Assembly: GCF_963666015.1 (NCBI RefSeq)
Contig: NZ_OY762555.1
Coordinates: forward strand, 2,170,001 to 2,234,000
DNA from: an uncultured Sphaerochaeta sp.
Lineage (GTDB): Bacteria; Spirochaetota; Spirochaetia; Sphaerochaetales; Sphaerochaetaceae
DNA: 64,000 bases
Direction of reading: 5' to 3'
The notes beneath the pieces were generated by a model. That model ran no database searches. It was not told where the DNA came from and worked only from the letters and a program-made list of their open reading frames with translations. Positions 41,811 through 50,345 of the stretch are shown here, in pieces; positions within the stretch are counted from its first letter, which is position 1; every line of letters starts with the position of its first letter. The translations under genes were made by a program, and so were the position numbers.

Positions 41811-43088
41811 ATGGATCAAATGAAACGTGCCTATACACTCTTGAATGATTGGAAAGGGGACTCATATGTCCACGGATTGGGTGTGCTTGACCAGGTAGGA
41901 CCATTGGCTGCTGGGTTCGGTAAGCGTGCCCTCGTGGTAAGTAATACCACCTATATGAAACCAGTTGTAGACAGGGTTGTCTCCTACCTCAATGCTGCAG
42001 GTGTAGAGCTTGCCGGCAATATGATTGCTCCCGATGCAAAACCCAATGCTCCCCGTGAGGATGTCTATCGTCTGGAGTCCTATATCCTGCACACCAAACC
42101 TGATTGCATCGTGGTCATCGGTGGTGGTTCGGCCATCGATGCAGTGAAAGCAGCCAATGCATTGGCTACCCTTGGCGCAAAGGTGACCCCCGAGATTGAC
42201 CACTACTTTGGAACCAATGTGGTGAGCAAGTCCCTTGATGAGACCGGCTCTTCCATGATTCCTGTCATAGCAGTGCAGACCAGTGCCTCCAGTGGTGCCC
42301 ACCTGACCAAGTATTCCAACGTTACCGACCCAGTAGCTGGTCAGAAGAAGCTTATCGTGGACAATGCAGTCGTTCCGACTGTTGGCCTGTTCGACTATGA
42401 GACAACGGTCAGTATGCCGATCAGCGTAACCATCGATGGAGCTCTTGATGCCATTGCACACACCTTCGAGGTGTTCTGTGGAGCAAAGGAAGAGACCTAC
42501 GAGAAGGCCCGTGAGATCGCTGAGTGTGCCATCAGTCTGGTGGCAGAGTACGCAAAGGTACTGGTCGATGATCCCAAGAATGTGAAGGCACGTGAGGCTA
42601 TCGGCCTTGCCACTGACCTTGGTGGATACGCCATCATGATCGGAGGAACCAGTGGGGCTCACCTTACCAGTTTCTCCCTGGTGGATATTGTCAGCCATGG
42701 AACTGCCTGTGGAATCATGAACCCCTATTATGCAGTGCTCTACTCCAAGGCAATCCAGAAACAGCTGAAGGTTGTTGGTTCAATCTTCGCCGAGTTCGGG
42801 TTTGGTTCTTCGGTGGAAACCCTTGAAGGGGAAGAACTTGCAGTTGCCGTGGCTGAGGCCATGATTGCATTCAGCAAGTCCATCAATGCTCCCAGCAAGC
42901 TCAACGACCTGAAAGGATTCAGTGAGGCTCATATCGAGCGTGCATTGAATGCTGCAAAGGACCCTCAGCTTGCAATGAAATTGCAGAACATGCCGGTTCC
43001 GATGAGCTCAAGTGATGTTGACACCTACATGGCACCCCTGCTTCGTGCAGCTGCTAGTGGGGACCTCTCCCTGATCAAGGCGATGTAA
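41811..43088 (+). CDS. Iron-containing (group III) alcohol dehydrogenase
   Basis: A 425-residue enzyme with the NAD(P) motif VVIGGGSAIDAVKAA and the metal region DGALDAIAHTFEVF, GGTSGAHLTSFSLVDIVSHGTACGIMNPYYA. Such enzymes interconvert small aldehydes and alcohols. After a transketolase it could reduce or oxidise a two- or three-carbon aldehyde such as glycolaldehyde or lactaldehyde. That role is inferred from the neighbourhood only. It begins 12 bases after the transketolase stop with AAGGAGA. Confidence 0.9.
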   Translation: MDQMKRAYTLLNDWKGDSYVHGLGVLDQVGPLAAGFGKRALVVSNTTYMKPVVDRVVSYLNAAGVELAGNMIAPDAKPNAPREDVYRLESYILHTKPDCIVVIGGGSAIDAVKAANALATLGAKVTPEIDHYFGTNVVSKSLDETGSSMIPVIAVQTSASSGAHLTKYSNVTDPVAGQKKLIVDNAVVPTVGLFDYETTVSMPISVTIDGALDAIAHTFEVFCGAKEETYEKAREIAECAISLVAEYAKVLVDDPKNVKAREAIGLATDLGGYAIMIGGTSGAHLTSFSLVDIVSHGTACGIMNPYYAVLYSKAIQKQLKVVGSIFAEFGFGSSVETLEGEELAVAVAEAMIAFSKSINAPSKLNDLKGFSEAHIERALNAAKDPQLAMKLQNMPVPMSSSDVDTYMAPLLRAAASGDLSLIKAM

Positions 43089-43096
43089 CCTGGATA

Positions 43097-43138
43097 GGTT
43101 GGATAACAGGGCACCATAGGGTGTCCTGTTTCTCAACC
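43097..43138 (+). other. Intercistronic hairpin
   Basis: AACAGGGCACC 43105-43115 with GGTGTCCTGTT 43120-43130 (one G-T), extended by GGTTG 43097-43101 with CAACC 43134-43138. The ribosome site of the next gene follows at once, so it probably tunes translation or processing. Confidence 0.55.
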
Positions 43139-43151
43139 AACGGAGTATTCT

Positions 43152-43970
43152 ATGAAATTATCTGTAGCTATTGCCGGTAAAGAGGCAATGCCTAATGCAT
43201 TTGTAGTGTTTCGTGGGGTAAAAGAGTCAATCATCAAGGCCCATGAACTTGGCTATGATGGGGTTGAACTTGCCCTCAAGCGTCCTGATGAAGTGTCAAA
43301 GGACGAATTGAACCAATGGTTGCGAGAGAACAGTCTGGAGGTTAGTGCAATTTCCAGTGGACAGGTCTTTGCGGCAAGAAATCTCTACTTCACCGATGAG
43401 AACCAGGAAAACCGAGCAGAACTGTACAAAAGTTTCTGCGGCTTCATTGACCTGGCCTCTGATTTTGGTGGATTGGTCAATATTGGAAGGACTCGTGGTC
43501 CTATCGATGGCCGTGACCCTGCCTTTGCAGAGGAACTTTTCCTCGATATGGCTTACAAGGTTGCTGACCATGCAGAAAAACGCGGTGTTGAGTTGATTCT
43601 TGAACCGGTGAACCGATATGAGATCGACTTCATCAACAACCTCGATGAGTGTTCAGCCCTGCTCAAGAAGATTGACCGGAAGAACTTTGTCATGATGCCT
43701 GATGTATTCCATATGAACATCGAGGATGACTATATTGGTGAGAGCTTCATCCGGAATAAGGAGTATGTGCGGTATGTACACTTTGCAGATACCAACCGGC
43801 ATGCTCCTGGGGATGGGCACATGGATTGGGATGAGATTTTCTCTTCCCTCACCTCCATCGGATATGATGGATGGACCACAGCTGAAATCCTTCCATACCC
43901 CGATCCTGAGACGGCGGCAAAACGAACCGTCAGCTTCCTGAGGGGAAAATACGGCAAGTATTACTCCTAG
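43152..43970 (+). CDS. TIM-barrel sugar isomerase/epimerase (hydroxypyruvate isomerase-like fold)
   Basis: A 272-residue xylose-isomerase-like barrel. Metal ligands are suggested by LILEPVNRYEIDF, MMPDVFHMNIE, VRYVHFADTNRHAPGDGHMDW and a final TTAEILP. It is close in layout to L-ribulose/tagatose epimerases and UxaE/Hyi-type enzymes. It is the last gene of the transketolase operon; a bidirectional terminator follows. It is not closely related to the barrel protein at 31712. Confidence 0.85.
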   Translation: MKLSVAIAGKEAMPNAFVVFRGVKESIIKAHELGYDGVELALKRPDEVSKDELNQWLRENSLEVSAISSGQVFAARNLYFTDENQENRAELYKSFCGFIDLASDFGGLVNIGRTRGPIDGRDPAFAEELFLDMAYKVADHAEKRGVELILEPVNRYEIDFINNLDECSALLKKIDRKNFVMMPDVFHMNIEDDYIGESFIRNKEYVRYVHFADTNRHAPGDGHMDWDEIFSSLTSIGYDGWTTAEILPYPDPETAAKRTVSFLRGKYGKYYS

Positions 43971-43980
43971 TATGCAAGAA

Positions 43981-44000
43981 GAGCCACCGACCGGTGGCTC
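43981..44000. terminator. Bidirectional terminator
   Basis: GAGCCACC 43981-43988 with GGTGGCTC 43993-44000, loop GACC, between convergent genes. Confidence 0.85.
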
Positions 44001-44023
44001 TCTTCACGCTATGGATCCTGCTC

Positions 44024-44800
44024 TTACTGGAGCAGAGCCTTGATATTGGCCTGTACCATCGACTCCAGGCTTCCTCTTCCCCCGCTTTCTGGGAAATTTC
44101 TCCAGACAACGAGCTTGGTATCTGGGGATACTTCCATCAATGGTCCTGCAATGGGGTTGTGGATATTGTCGATGATAATCTGATATCCACCCTTCGAGAC
44201 CTCACTGATCTGTTGGGCAGTAACCGGACCTGGTCCGAAGGTTCCTGCAACCTGCAGTCCCAGATCTTCGGCAAGATAGACCTGCATTGCATGACAGTAG
44301 ACCTTTGCCTCTGTCAGTCCAAGCGCTTCAGCCTGTTTTGCACCTTCCTTGATAGTTGCGATATAACTGGCCAGACGTGTTTCACTTTTCGCTTCTGTTC
44401 CCATGAGACTGGCAATTGCATCTGCTTGTTTCTTAACGTTCTCGATATCATTGGTGGTGGTGATCTTCACCATGGTGCCTGCTTCTTTCTTGATGGCATT
44501 TCCCATGCTCTGCATCATCCTCTCATAGCCTGCGTAGATGAAATAGTCTGCATGGTTGATCTTCACCACATCACTGACGGTAATCTCATACTCAGGGGGA
44601 TGGGTGAGGGTGGCAGGGGCGATGAAGGCAACATCATCGAGTCCTCCAAGGTCTGCAAAAGCGGCAGTCCAGCTTGTGCTTGCCACGATGGAAGCGGGGT
44701 GGGAAGCGCTGGATGCAGCTACTTCTTCCGGGACACCTTGGGCAGAGATACTAAGTACTGCCAAAAGCATGATGGTCAGGGAGAAAAGATATTTTCTCAT
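44024..44800 (-). CDS. Metal-type ABC transporter substrate-binding protein (ZnuA/TroA-like, divergent)
   Basis: A 258-residue periplasmic protein with signal peptide MRKYLFSLTIMLLAVLSISA. Weak cluster A-I features are seen: LTHPPEYEITVSDVVKINHADYFIYAG with a His, VYCHAMQVYLAEDLG with Cys-His, and IIIDNIHNP. There is no His-rich loop and it is shorter than usual ZnuA. The start overlaps the permease gene by four bases. Zinc or manganese uptake is inferred from the permease and ATPase families. Confidence 0.75.
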   Translation of the reverse strand: MRKYLFSLTIMLLAVLSISAQGVPEEVAASSASHPASIVASTSWTAAFADLGGLDDVAFIAPATLTHPPEYEITVSDVVKINHADYFIYAGYERMMQSMGNAIKKEAGTMVKITTTNDIENVKKQADAIASLMGTEAKSETRLASYIATIKEGAKQAEALGLTEAKVYCHAMQVYLAEDLGLQVAGTFGPGPVTAQQISEVSKGGYQIIIDNIHNPIAGPLMEVSPDTKLVVWRNFPESGGRGSLESMVQANIKALLQ

Positions 44801-45618
44801 GAATGTAATCCTCTCTTATGTGTTGTCGGTATGATAAAAAGCAAAGCCGAGAGCAATGCAATTGTTCCACTCGGTGGTAAGTCTGTTGCAATAGCAGCCA
44901 AAAACCCAAAGGTAGAGACGAATAGTCCTGTAAGGCAGGAGTACAGTAGCAGTTGTCTGAGACTCTCAGCACGCTTTCCTGCAACGAGGACGGGAAGGAT
45001 GAGCAGTGCATCAATGAGCAATGCCCCAAGTAGTTTCATGGCAAATGCGATCACCAAGGCAATGACCAGTACCATGGCAGTGTAGTGTGCCTTTACCGGC
45101 ATTCCCAGGGACTGAGCAATTTCCTGATCGAAGAAGATGGCGCTTACCGTCCTGAAGTTTGTAAGCAGATAAATGGCCAAAATGAGGGCGATGCCGATCA
45201 ATACCACGATATCTGCCCAAGCAAGCGCAAACGGACTTCCCCAGAGCAGTTGTAATGTATCCTTTGCAGGAACGTCCCACAAATGCATCACTATGGAAGC
45301 TGCTGCCATGGTAAAGACCATACCAGCAGCACTGGCAAGGCCGAACCCATGACGGGTATCCTTAGCCAGTCGCATCATAGCCAAAACCAAGAGAATATTC
45401 AGGGCAATACTGAGCGGTAGTATTGGCAGAGAGAGCGCCAGGGAGATGGCTCCCCCAAGGATAACCCCGTGCATCAGCATATAGCGCATCGGTACTAGGT
45501 CAAGGCGGAGAACCATGACCCCACTAGCTGGAAAACAGAGCCCTGCAATGGCCATGGCAAGCAATCCTTTCATTACCGGAGGTAGGGTGAGAGCGTAGAA
45601 AAAATCACTCATATGCAC
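44797..45618 (-). CDS. Metal ABC transporter permease (ABC-3 family)
   Basis: A 273-residue membrane protein with about eight helices. KGLLAMAIAGLCFPASGVMVLRLDLVPMRYMLMHGVILGGAISLAL is the family start region, and KLLGALLIDALLILPVLVAG the conserved late loop and helix typical of ZnuB/TroC-like permeases. It overlaps the ATPase gene by 14 bases upstream and the receptor gene by four bases downstream. Confidence 0.85.
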   Translation of the reverse strand: MHMSDFFYALTLPPVMKGLLAMAIAGLCFPASGVMVLRLDLVPMRYMLMHGVILGGAISLALSLPILPLSIALNILLVLAMMRLAKDTRHGFGLASAAGMVFTMAAASIVMHLWDVPAKDTLQLLWGSPFALAWADIVVLIGIALILAIYLLTNFRTVSAIFFDQEIAQSLGMPVKAHYTAMVLVIALVIAFAMKLLGALLIDALLILPVLVAGKRAESLRQLLLYSCLTGLFVSTFGFLAAIATDLPPSGTIALLSALLFIIPTTHKRGLHS

Positions 45619-46663
45619 CCCCTAGGTGGAGAGTCGGCCATCCCAAATCCTTTTCCAAGGCCTTGTCATGGGTGACAATGATAATGGTCGGCATCTCCCC
45701 CACCGTAAGGCTTTGGAGTACTTCTACAAGTGTTGAACGGCTTTTTGCATCGAGGAAAGAGGTGGGTTCATCAAGGAGGAGCAATCTTGCTTTCTGGCAG
45801 AGCGTCCTCGAGAGAGAGACTTTTTGCCTTTCTCCTCCGCTAAGTGTAAAAAAATTCCTCTCAGCAAGATGTTCTATCTTTGTTCTTCTTAGGGCAGTGT
45901 CAATCTCCCACTGCCTCTCTTCCCTTGTGAATGTGGGGTCGCATGCCATAGCTACCACTTCACGGGCTGAGACTGGGAACTGCTGCTCTTGTTGTTGTTG
46001 CCTGATGTACCCGATTGTTCTTTTTTCCAGGTGGGCTACCTCGTCTTCCCCGATAAGAATCGTTCCCTTGGTGGGTTTGATTTTCCCCATCAAGAGGGAG
46101 AGCAGTGTAGTTTTTCCCATACCGTTGTCCCCTAGGATGAGGAGTCTCTCCCCTTCCTCAAGATGGAAGGAGAGGTCTTCCAGGATAGGCGGACGCTCTG
46201 GGTAGGAGAAAGAGAGGTCCTTTACACGTACAGAGACTCCTCGTACCAGTTTTGCACGCTTTCTCAGAAGCCTATACATCTGCTCCTGATCATGCATCTC
46301 CCCGAGCAACTCCTCGGTCTTGCATTGTAGTCGTTCTATGCGTTTTTCATAGGAGACGGTAATTCCATGCTGCTGATAATATTCGATGGCAAGTTCACTG
46401 ATCAGATTGATATGGGCACGCTGTATCCCAAAGCGGGCCATCAGCAAGGCCGCGGCTTTCCCTGCAGCCGTGTCATGTGCACTGAGACAATCCCTCTCTC
46501 CTGTATAGGTTTCAAGAAATCGTTCAAACGCAAAGAGTGGGGTAAGCCAGTGCCCATTTTCTGAGAAAATGAGTTGATCATGATTATAGACTTCCAGAGT
46601 ATGGTTGTCTGATAGCGGCTGTGTATATCGTTCCAAGGTATGCTCCCAAAAAAAGAGGGCCAT
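45605..46663 (-). CDS. ABC transporter ATPase fused to an N-terminal DUF1893 domain
   Basis: A 352-residue protein with two parts. Residues about 21-115 match DUF1893, a small cytidine-deaminase-like fold: LEVYNHDQLIFSENG, DTAAGKAAALLMARFGI and ISELAIEYYQQHGITVSYEK. The usual C-terminal CPME motif is missing. Residues about 145-352 form a ZnuC-like ATPase with Walker A GDNGMGKTT (178-186), LSGGERQK and LLLLDEPTSFLD. No ribosome site precedes the ATG at 46663; a TTG at 46636 lies six bases after GGGAG and may be the true start. The fused domain may sense or bind the transported ion. Confidence 0.82.
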   Translation of the reverse strand: MALFFWEHTLERYTQPLSDNHTLEVYNHDQLIFSENGHWLTPLFAFERFLETYTGERDCLSAHDTAAGKAAALLMARFGIQRAHINLISELAIEYYQQHGITVSYEKRIERLQCKTEELLGEMHDQEQMYRLLRKRAKLVRGVSVRVKDLSFSYPERPPILEDLSFHLEEGERLLILGDNGMGKTTLLSLLMGKIKPTKGTILIGEDEVAHLEKRTIGYIRQQQQEQQFPVSAREVVAMACDPTFTREERQWEIDTALRRTKIEHLAERNFFTLSGGERQKVSLSRTLCQKARLLLLDEPTSFLDAKSRSTLVEVLQSLTVGEMPTIIIVTHDKALEKDLGWPTLHLGGAYE

Positions 46664-46765
46664 GCAAGCAAAAAAGTAGTACTCTTCTTTGCCTTCATGG
46701 CTCTCTTGTGTACATAGGTAATGAATCAGGAATATGCCCCTTCATGAGGCATGCTGTGATGTATT

Positions 46766-47203
46766 TTACCTACTAGGCATAGTACTGTCAAGGAAACGCC
46801 TGACTTCCTCCAACGTGAAGTCAATCATCATGGACAGGGGGGCCTCCTGTATACCTACAATTGTCACATTACATTTGCTTATGGGAACGAGAATCTTGTG
46901 AGCCTTGCTCTGGGCGATTGCCACAGCCATTGCTGGAGTAATCTCCCCATGGAGTGCGTCAGCTGTAAGGATTCCCAGGGGGCCTACGATGAGGTCAGCA
47001 TTTCTGCATGCCACAATGACGGGATTCTCACCGGTTGCAATTGCATCAGCCCCACTTTTGAGCATGGAACTAGCTGCCAGACTATTGGTCCCGATTGCCA
47101 GTACTTCAACCTGGTTGAATGTTTTCTTGATAGATGCAACAAGCGCTTTTCCCAAGCTTCCACCTTGACCGTCAATGACAACGAGCTGTACGTTCTGTTT
47201 CAT
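46766..47203 (-). CDS. DUF3842 protein
   Basis: A 145-residue soluble protein with a Rossmann-like start VVIDGQGGSLGKALV, then LAIGTNSLAASSMLKSGAD, GENPVIVACRNADLIVGPLGI and VPISKCNVTIVG. This is the DUF3842 pattern, of unknown function. It lies 102 bases upstream of the DUF1893-ATPase gene on the same strand and probably heads that operon. It lacks a ribosome site; TATACT ends six bases before the ATG. It may bind a nucleotide through the Gly-rich loop. Confidence 0.8.
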   Translation of the reverse strand: MKQNVQLVVIDGQGGSLGKALVASIKKTFNQVEVLAIGTNSLAASSMLKSGADAIATGENPVIVACRNADLIVGPLGILTADALHGEITPAMAVAIAQSKAHKILVPISKCNVTIVGIQEAPLSMMIDFTLEEVRRFLDSTMPSR

Positions 47204-47209
47204 ACAATC

Positions 47210-47215
47210 AGTATA
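47210..47215 (-). promoter_or_regulatory. -10 box of the DUF3842 gene (leaderless mRNA)
   Basis: TATACT on the minus strand, six bases (GATTGT) before the ATG at 47203; no Shine-Dalgarno sequence. A weak CTGGCA -35 lies 18 bases upstream. Confidence 0.55.
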
Positions 47216-47232
47216 GAAGATAGGAGTTTTCT

Positions 47233-47982
47233 ATGCCAGAGGTAGATTGTCTTGCAGATTTATTCGCTTCACGATACGATAGCCCCATGCAGTCCCTGAA
47301 AAAAGAACGTGTGTCGATCATGGTTACCGATGCAATTAAAGAGATTATCAACGTGGAGAACCTCAAACCTGGGGATAAGCTCTACAGTGAAAAAGAGCTC
47401 GTAAAAAAGCTTGAGGTAAGTCGCTCTTCAATTCGTGAAGCATTGAGGATGCTTGAAGTATCTGGAGTGGTGAAGGTATATCAGGGAAAAGGAGTGTTTA
47501 TCAGTGATCCTTCCGAGCAATTACACCCGGTGAAGAGCTGGGTAGTGGAGAATGCAGAGGCACTGAGGGAACACTTCGAGGTAAGGCTTTTAATCGAGCC
47601 TCATGCAGCATCTCTTGCATGTCGATTTGCTGAACAAAAAGATTTGGAAGCACTTCAATCTTGTTATGCTACATTTGTTGAAAAAGTAAAAACCGGGGAT
47701 GTTATTGAATCCATAAGCAGTGACAGTGCCTTTCACCTTGCAGTTGCTAAGGCAACCAAGAATCGGACATTGGCTGTCTTGATGAGGACGATGGATCAAA
47801 CGCTTAATGAAGGTTGGTATGCCAGTCTTCATGCCCCTGGGCGTCTGGAATCATCCATTGAAGAACACGGGCGTTTGCTTCAGGCAATCCTCAATCATGA
47901 CCAAGAAGAAGCCTCTCAGGCAATGGAAGACCACCTGAGAAATGCCTTGAAGGATATCCAGCATTATTTCGGAACTCTCTAA
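47233..47982 (+). CDS. GntR-family regulator, FadR subfamily
   Basis: A 249-residue regulator. After a short N-terminal extension, the winged helix is at about residues 30-95 (LKPGDKLYSEKELVKKLEVSRSSIREALRMLEVSGVV, then YQGKGVFI), followed by an FCD effector domain (IEPHAASLACRFAE, AFHLAVAKATKNRTL). The ATG at 47233 has AGGAG six bases upstream. A perfect inverted repeat lies at 48032-48047, just past the promoter of the following MBL-GntP operon, and is its likely target. Confidence 0.88.
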   Translation: MPEVDCLADLFASRYDSPMQSLKKERVSIMVTDAIKEIINVENLKPGDKLYSEKELVKKLEVSRSSIREALRMLEVSGVVKVYQGKGVFISDPSEQLHPVKSWVVENAEALREHFEVRLLIEPHAASLACRFAEQKDLEALQSCYATFVEKVKTGDVIESISSDSAFHLAVAKATKNRTLAVLMRTMDQTLNEGWYASLHAPGRLESSIEEHGRLLQAILNHDQEEASQAMEDHLRNALKDIQHYFGTL

Positions 47983-47991
47983 ATATTTTAT

Positions 47992-48047
47992 TTGACAAAT
48001 CCGGCAATGAGGGTTTATGGTATAGTCAACTTGTCAGACCTCTGACA
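47992..48047 (+). promoter_or_regulatory. Promoter and operator of the MBL-GntP operon
   Basis: TTGACA 47992-47997, spacer 18, TATGGT 48016-48021. TGTCAGA 48032-48038 and TCTGACA 48041-48047 form a perfect inverted repeat with a two-base spacer, just after the expected start. That is a classical repressor position for a FadR-type protein. Confidence 0.7.
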
Positions 48048-48074
48048 GGTTAGACTATAGAATGAAGGTATCCT

Positions 48075-48905
48075 ATGTCCATTGAAATCACCACCCTTAT
48101 TGAGAATACCCAAGGAGAGCATACCGGCTTGATCACCGAGCATGGGCTCTCTTTTTTAATTGAAACGGAACAAACAAGCGTCCTCTTTGATACAGGACGC
48201 AGTAATGCTTTTCTTAAAAATGCCAAACTGTTAAGAAAACAATTGGATAGCGTAGATCATGTGGTACTTAGCCATGGTCACTATGACCATAGTGGTGGGT
48301 TCCAATCATTTGTCCAATCACGGGTAGACAGAGCCTTTACCCTCCATACAGGACAGGGGTTCTTCGCAGAAAAGTGGGCACGGTTCAATGCCTCATACCA
48401 GTACCTTGGCAATGATTTTGACCAGGAATACATCAAGGAACAGGGGATCACACATACTGTTATTTCCAAGAAGACCGAGATTGCTACAGGTGTATGGGCG
48501 CTTACCCATTTCAAACGAAATCATGCAGTGGAGACTATTCATCCACGATTTGTTCTCAGGGAACAAGCAGGTTGGATTGAAGACCGCTTTGATGATGAGG
48601 TGCTATTGGTAGTTGAGACTGGAGAGGGGCTTGTCATGCTGGTGGGCTGCTCCCACCCAGGGATCCTGAACATGCTGGACTCGGTGCAACAAGCCTTCAA
48701 CAAGCCGGTCTATGCACTCCTGGGAGGGACACACTTGGTCGAGGCAGATAGTTCAAGGACTGCTCGAAGCATTCAGGTCTTCCAGGAGAAGGGAATTGAG
48801 GTACTGGGTATCAACCACTGTTCTGGGTCAGAGGCTATCAAGCTAGTTACCGAGCATTCATCAATTCATTTCCATAATGGTACAGGTTCTTGCCTTATCC
48901 TGTAA
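48075..48905 (+). CDS. Metallo-beta-lactamase fold hydrolase
   Basis: A 276-residue cytoplasmic protein. The metal motif VVLSHGHYDHSGGF is complete, with later LLVGCSHPGILN and a C-terminal INHCSGSEA. The pattern resembles the archaeal and bacterial group named after a dihydropterin ribofuranosyl-aminobenzene phosphate synthase, where the real reaction in bacteria is often unknown. It is transcribed with the GntP permease, so it may open a lactone or cleave an ester of the imported sugar acid. Confidence 0.82.
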   Translation: MSIEITTLIENTQGEHTGLITEHGLSFLIETEQTSVLFDTGRSNAFLKNAKLLRKQLDSVDHVVLSHGHYDHSGGFQSFVQSRVDRAFTLHTGQGFFAEKWARFNASYQYLGNDFDQEYIKEQGITHTVISKKTEIATGVWALTHFKRNHAVETIHPRFVLREQAGWIEDRFDDEVLLVVETGEGLVMLVGCSHPGILNMLDSVQQAFNKPVYALLGGTHLVEADSSRTARSIQVFQEKGIEVLGINHCSGSEAIKLVTEHSSIHFHNGTGSCLIL

Positions 48906-48944
48906 GGATAGGGAAAACAATAGAGAGAGAGTAGGAGGAACGAT

Positions 48945-50288
48945 ATGGCAGGATGGTATTTATTTCTGGTCATTATTGTCGCAGTTGTAGGAATGGTGCT
49001 TCTGATTTCACGGTTCAAGTGGCATCCATTCATTGTTCTGTTGCTTGCGGGATACTTTGTTGGGATACTGGGAGGAATGTCTGTTGATGACTTGATCAAC
49101 ACGCTCACCAGTGGTTTTGGCTCAATCCTGGGCAGCATCGGTATTGTCATCATTGCTGGTACCATTATCGGTACAATTCTGGAAAAGACCGGTGCAGCAC
49201 TGACGATGGCAAATTCAATTTTGGGACTGGTAGGAAAGAAACGAGCTCCCTTGACCATGAGTCTGACCGGTTACATTGTCAGTATCCCGGTCTTCTGTGA
49301 CTCGGGCTTTGTAATCCTTTCCCCCATTAACCGCGCACTTGCGGCAAAAAGTGGAGTCTCCCTGGCCGTAATGGCAACCTGTTTGAGTTCTGGTCTCTAT
49401 GCAACCCACTGTCTTGTGCCACCAACCCCGGGACCAATTATCATGGCAGGCACGTTGAATGCGGATTTGGGCTTGGTTATTCTGGTAGGATTGCTGGTTT
49501 CCATTCCTGTAATGTTGGTTGGCTACCTTTATGCACTAAAGATTTCCAGTAAGTTCGATATTCCTGCGAACCCAGAGGTTTCTCTGGAAGAGTTGGTTGA
49601 GAAGTACGGAAAGCTCCCCAATGCCATGCGTTCCTTTGCTCCCATTCTTCTCCCCATCATCCTCATTGCTCTCAAATCTGTTGCAGATTTCCCATCGGCA
49701 CCATTTGGAGAGGGAGGCGCAAAGGCTTTCTTTGACTTCATTGGCAACCCGGTAACCGCTCTCATTTTTGGTGTCGGCCTTGCGGTCACCTTAATTCCCA
49801 AGAAAGAGGGGAAGGGAACTGCTTTCTCCTGGATCAGTGATGGTATCCATAGTTCAGCCAGCATCCTGGCAATAACTGGTGCAGGTGGTGCTTTCGGTGC
49901 CGTTTTGAAGACCCTTCCGATTGCAGAAGTGCTCTCAGGGAGCTTGATGCAATTGAATGCAGGTCTTCTCATTCCGTTCATCATTGCAGCACTCCTCAAG
50001 AGCGCCATGGGTGCATCCACTGTTGCCATGATTGTTACAAGTGCCATGCTCGCTCCATTGATGAGCCAGCTTGGATGGACCAGTGAGATTGCAAAGGTGT
50101 TGGCTCTGCTGTCAATCGGAGCAGGTTCCATGACTGTTTCCCATGCAAACGACAGTTACTTCTGGGTTGTGTCGCAGTTTTCCGATATGGACACGGCAAC
50201 GGCATATAAGACCCAAACCGGTGTGACCTTGGTGCAGGGTGTGACGACCATCACTATCCTGATGATCATCGGACTCTTTGTCCTTTAA
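48945..50288 (+). CDS. GntP-family gluconate/glycerate-type permease
   Basis: A 447-residue inner-membrane symporter with about 12 helices. Family segments are FKWHPFIVLLLAGYFVG, PVFCDSGFVILSPINRALA, YATHCLVPPTPGP and MTVSHANDSYFWVVSQFSDM. These proteins import gluconate, D-glycerate or related hydroxy acids with protons. A GAGGAA site precedes the ATG. It shares a promoter with the MBL-fold gene and is presumably under the GntR regulator upstream. Confidence 0.92.
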   Translation: MAGWYLFLVIIVAVVGMVLLISRFKWHPFIVLLLAGYFVGILGGMSVDDLINTLTSGFGSILGSIGIVIIAGTIIGTILEKTGAALTMANSILGLVGKKRAPLTMSLTGYIVSIPVFCDSGFVILSPINRALAAKSGVSLAVMATCLSSGLYATHCLVPPTPGPIIMAGTLNADLGLVILVGLLVSIPVMLVGYLYALKISSKFDIPANPEVSLEELVEKYGKLPNAMRSFAPILLPIILIALKSVADFPSAPFGEGGAKAFFDFIGNPVTALIFGVGLAVTLIPKKEGKGTAFSWISDGIHSSASILAITGAGGAFGAVLKTLPIAEVLSGSLMQLNAGLLIPFIIAALLKSAMGASTVAMIVTSAMLAPLMSQLGWTSEIAKVLALLSIGAGSMTVSHANDSYFWVVSQFSDMDTATAYKTQTGVTLVQGVTTITILMIIGLFVL

Positions 50289-50303
50289 TGACAGAAAAGA
50301 GTG

Positions 50304-50331
50304 GTGGTGTTGGGCTGATGCCCAGCATCAC
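50304..50331. terminator. Hairpin after the GntP gene
   Basis: GTGGTGTTGGGC 50304-50315 with GCCCAGCATCAC 50320-50331, loop TGAT, two G-T pairs, no T run. A weak terminator or processing site before the TPR gene. Confidence 0.5.
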
Positions 50332-50345
50332 TATCGGGGGGAACT

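Noticed and set aside
46706..46715. TTGTGTACAT as a further island operator
   Set aside because: Only eight of ten bases match and the neighbouring genes are a metal transporter; likely chance.
46847..46856. CTGTATACCT as operator
   Set aside because: It lies inside a coding region and has poor symmetry.
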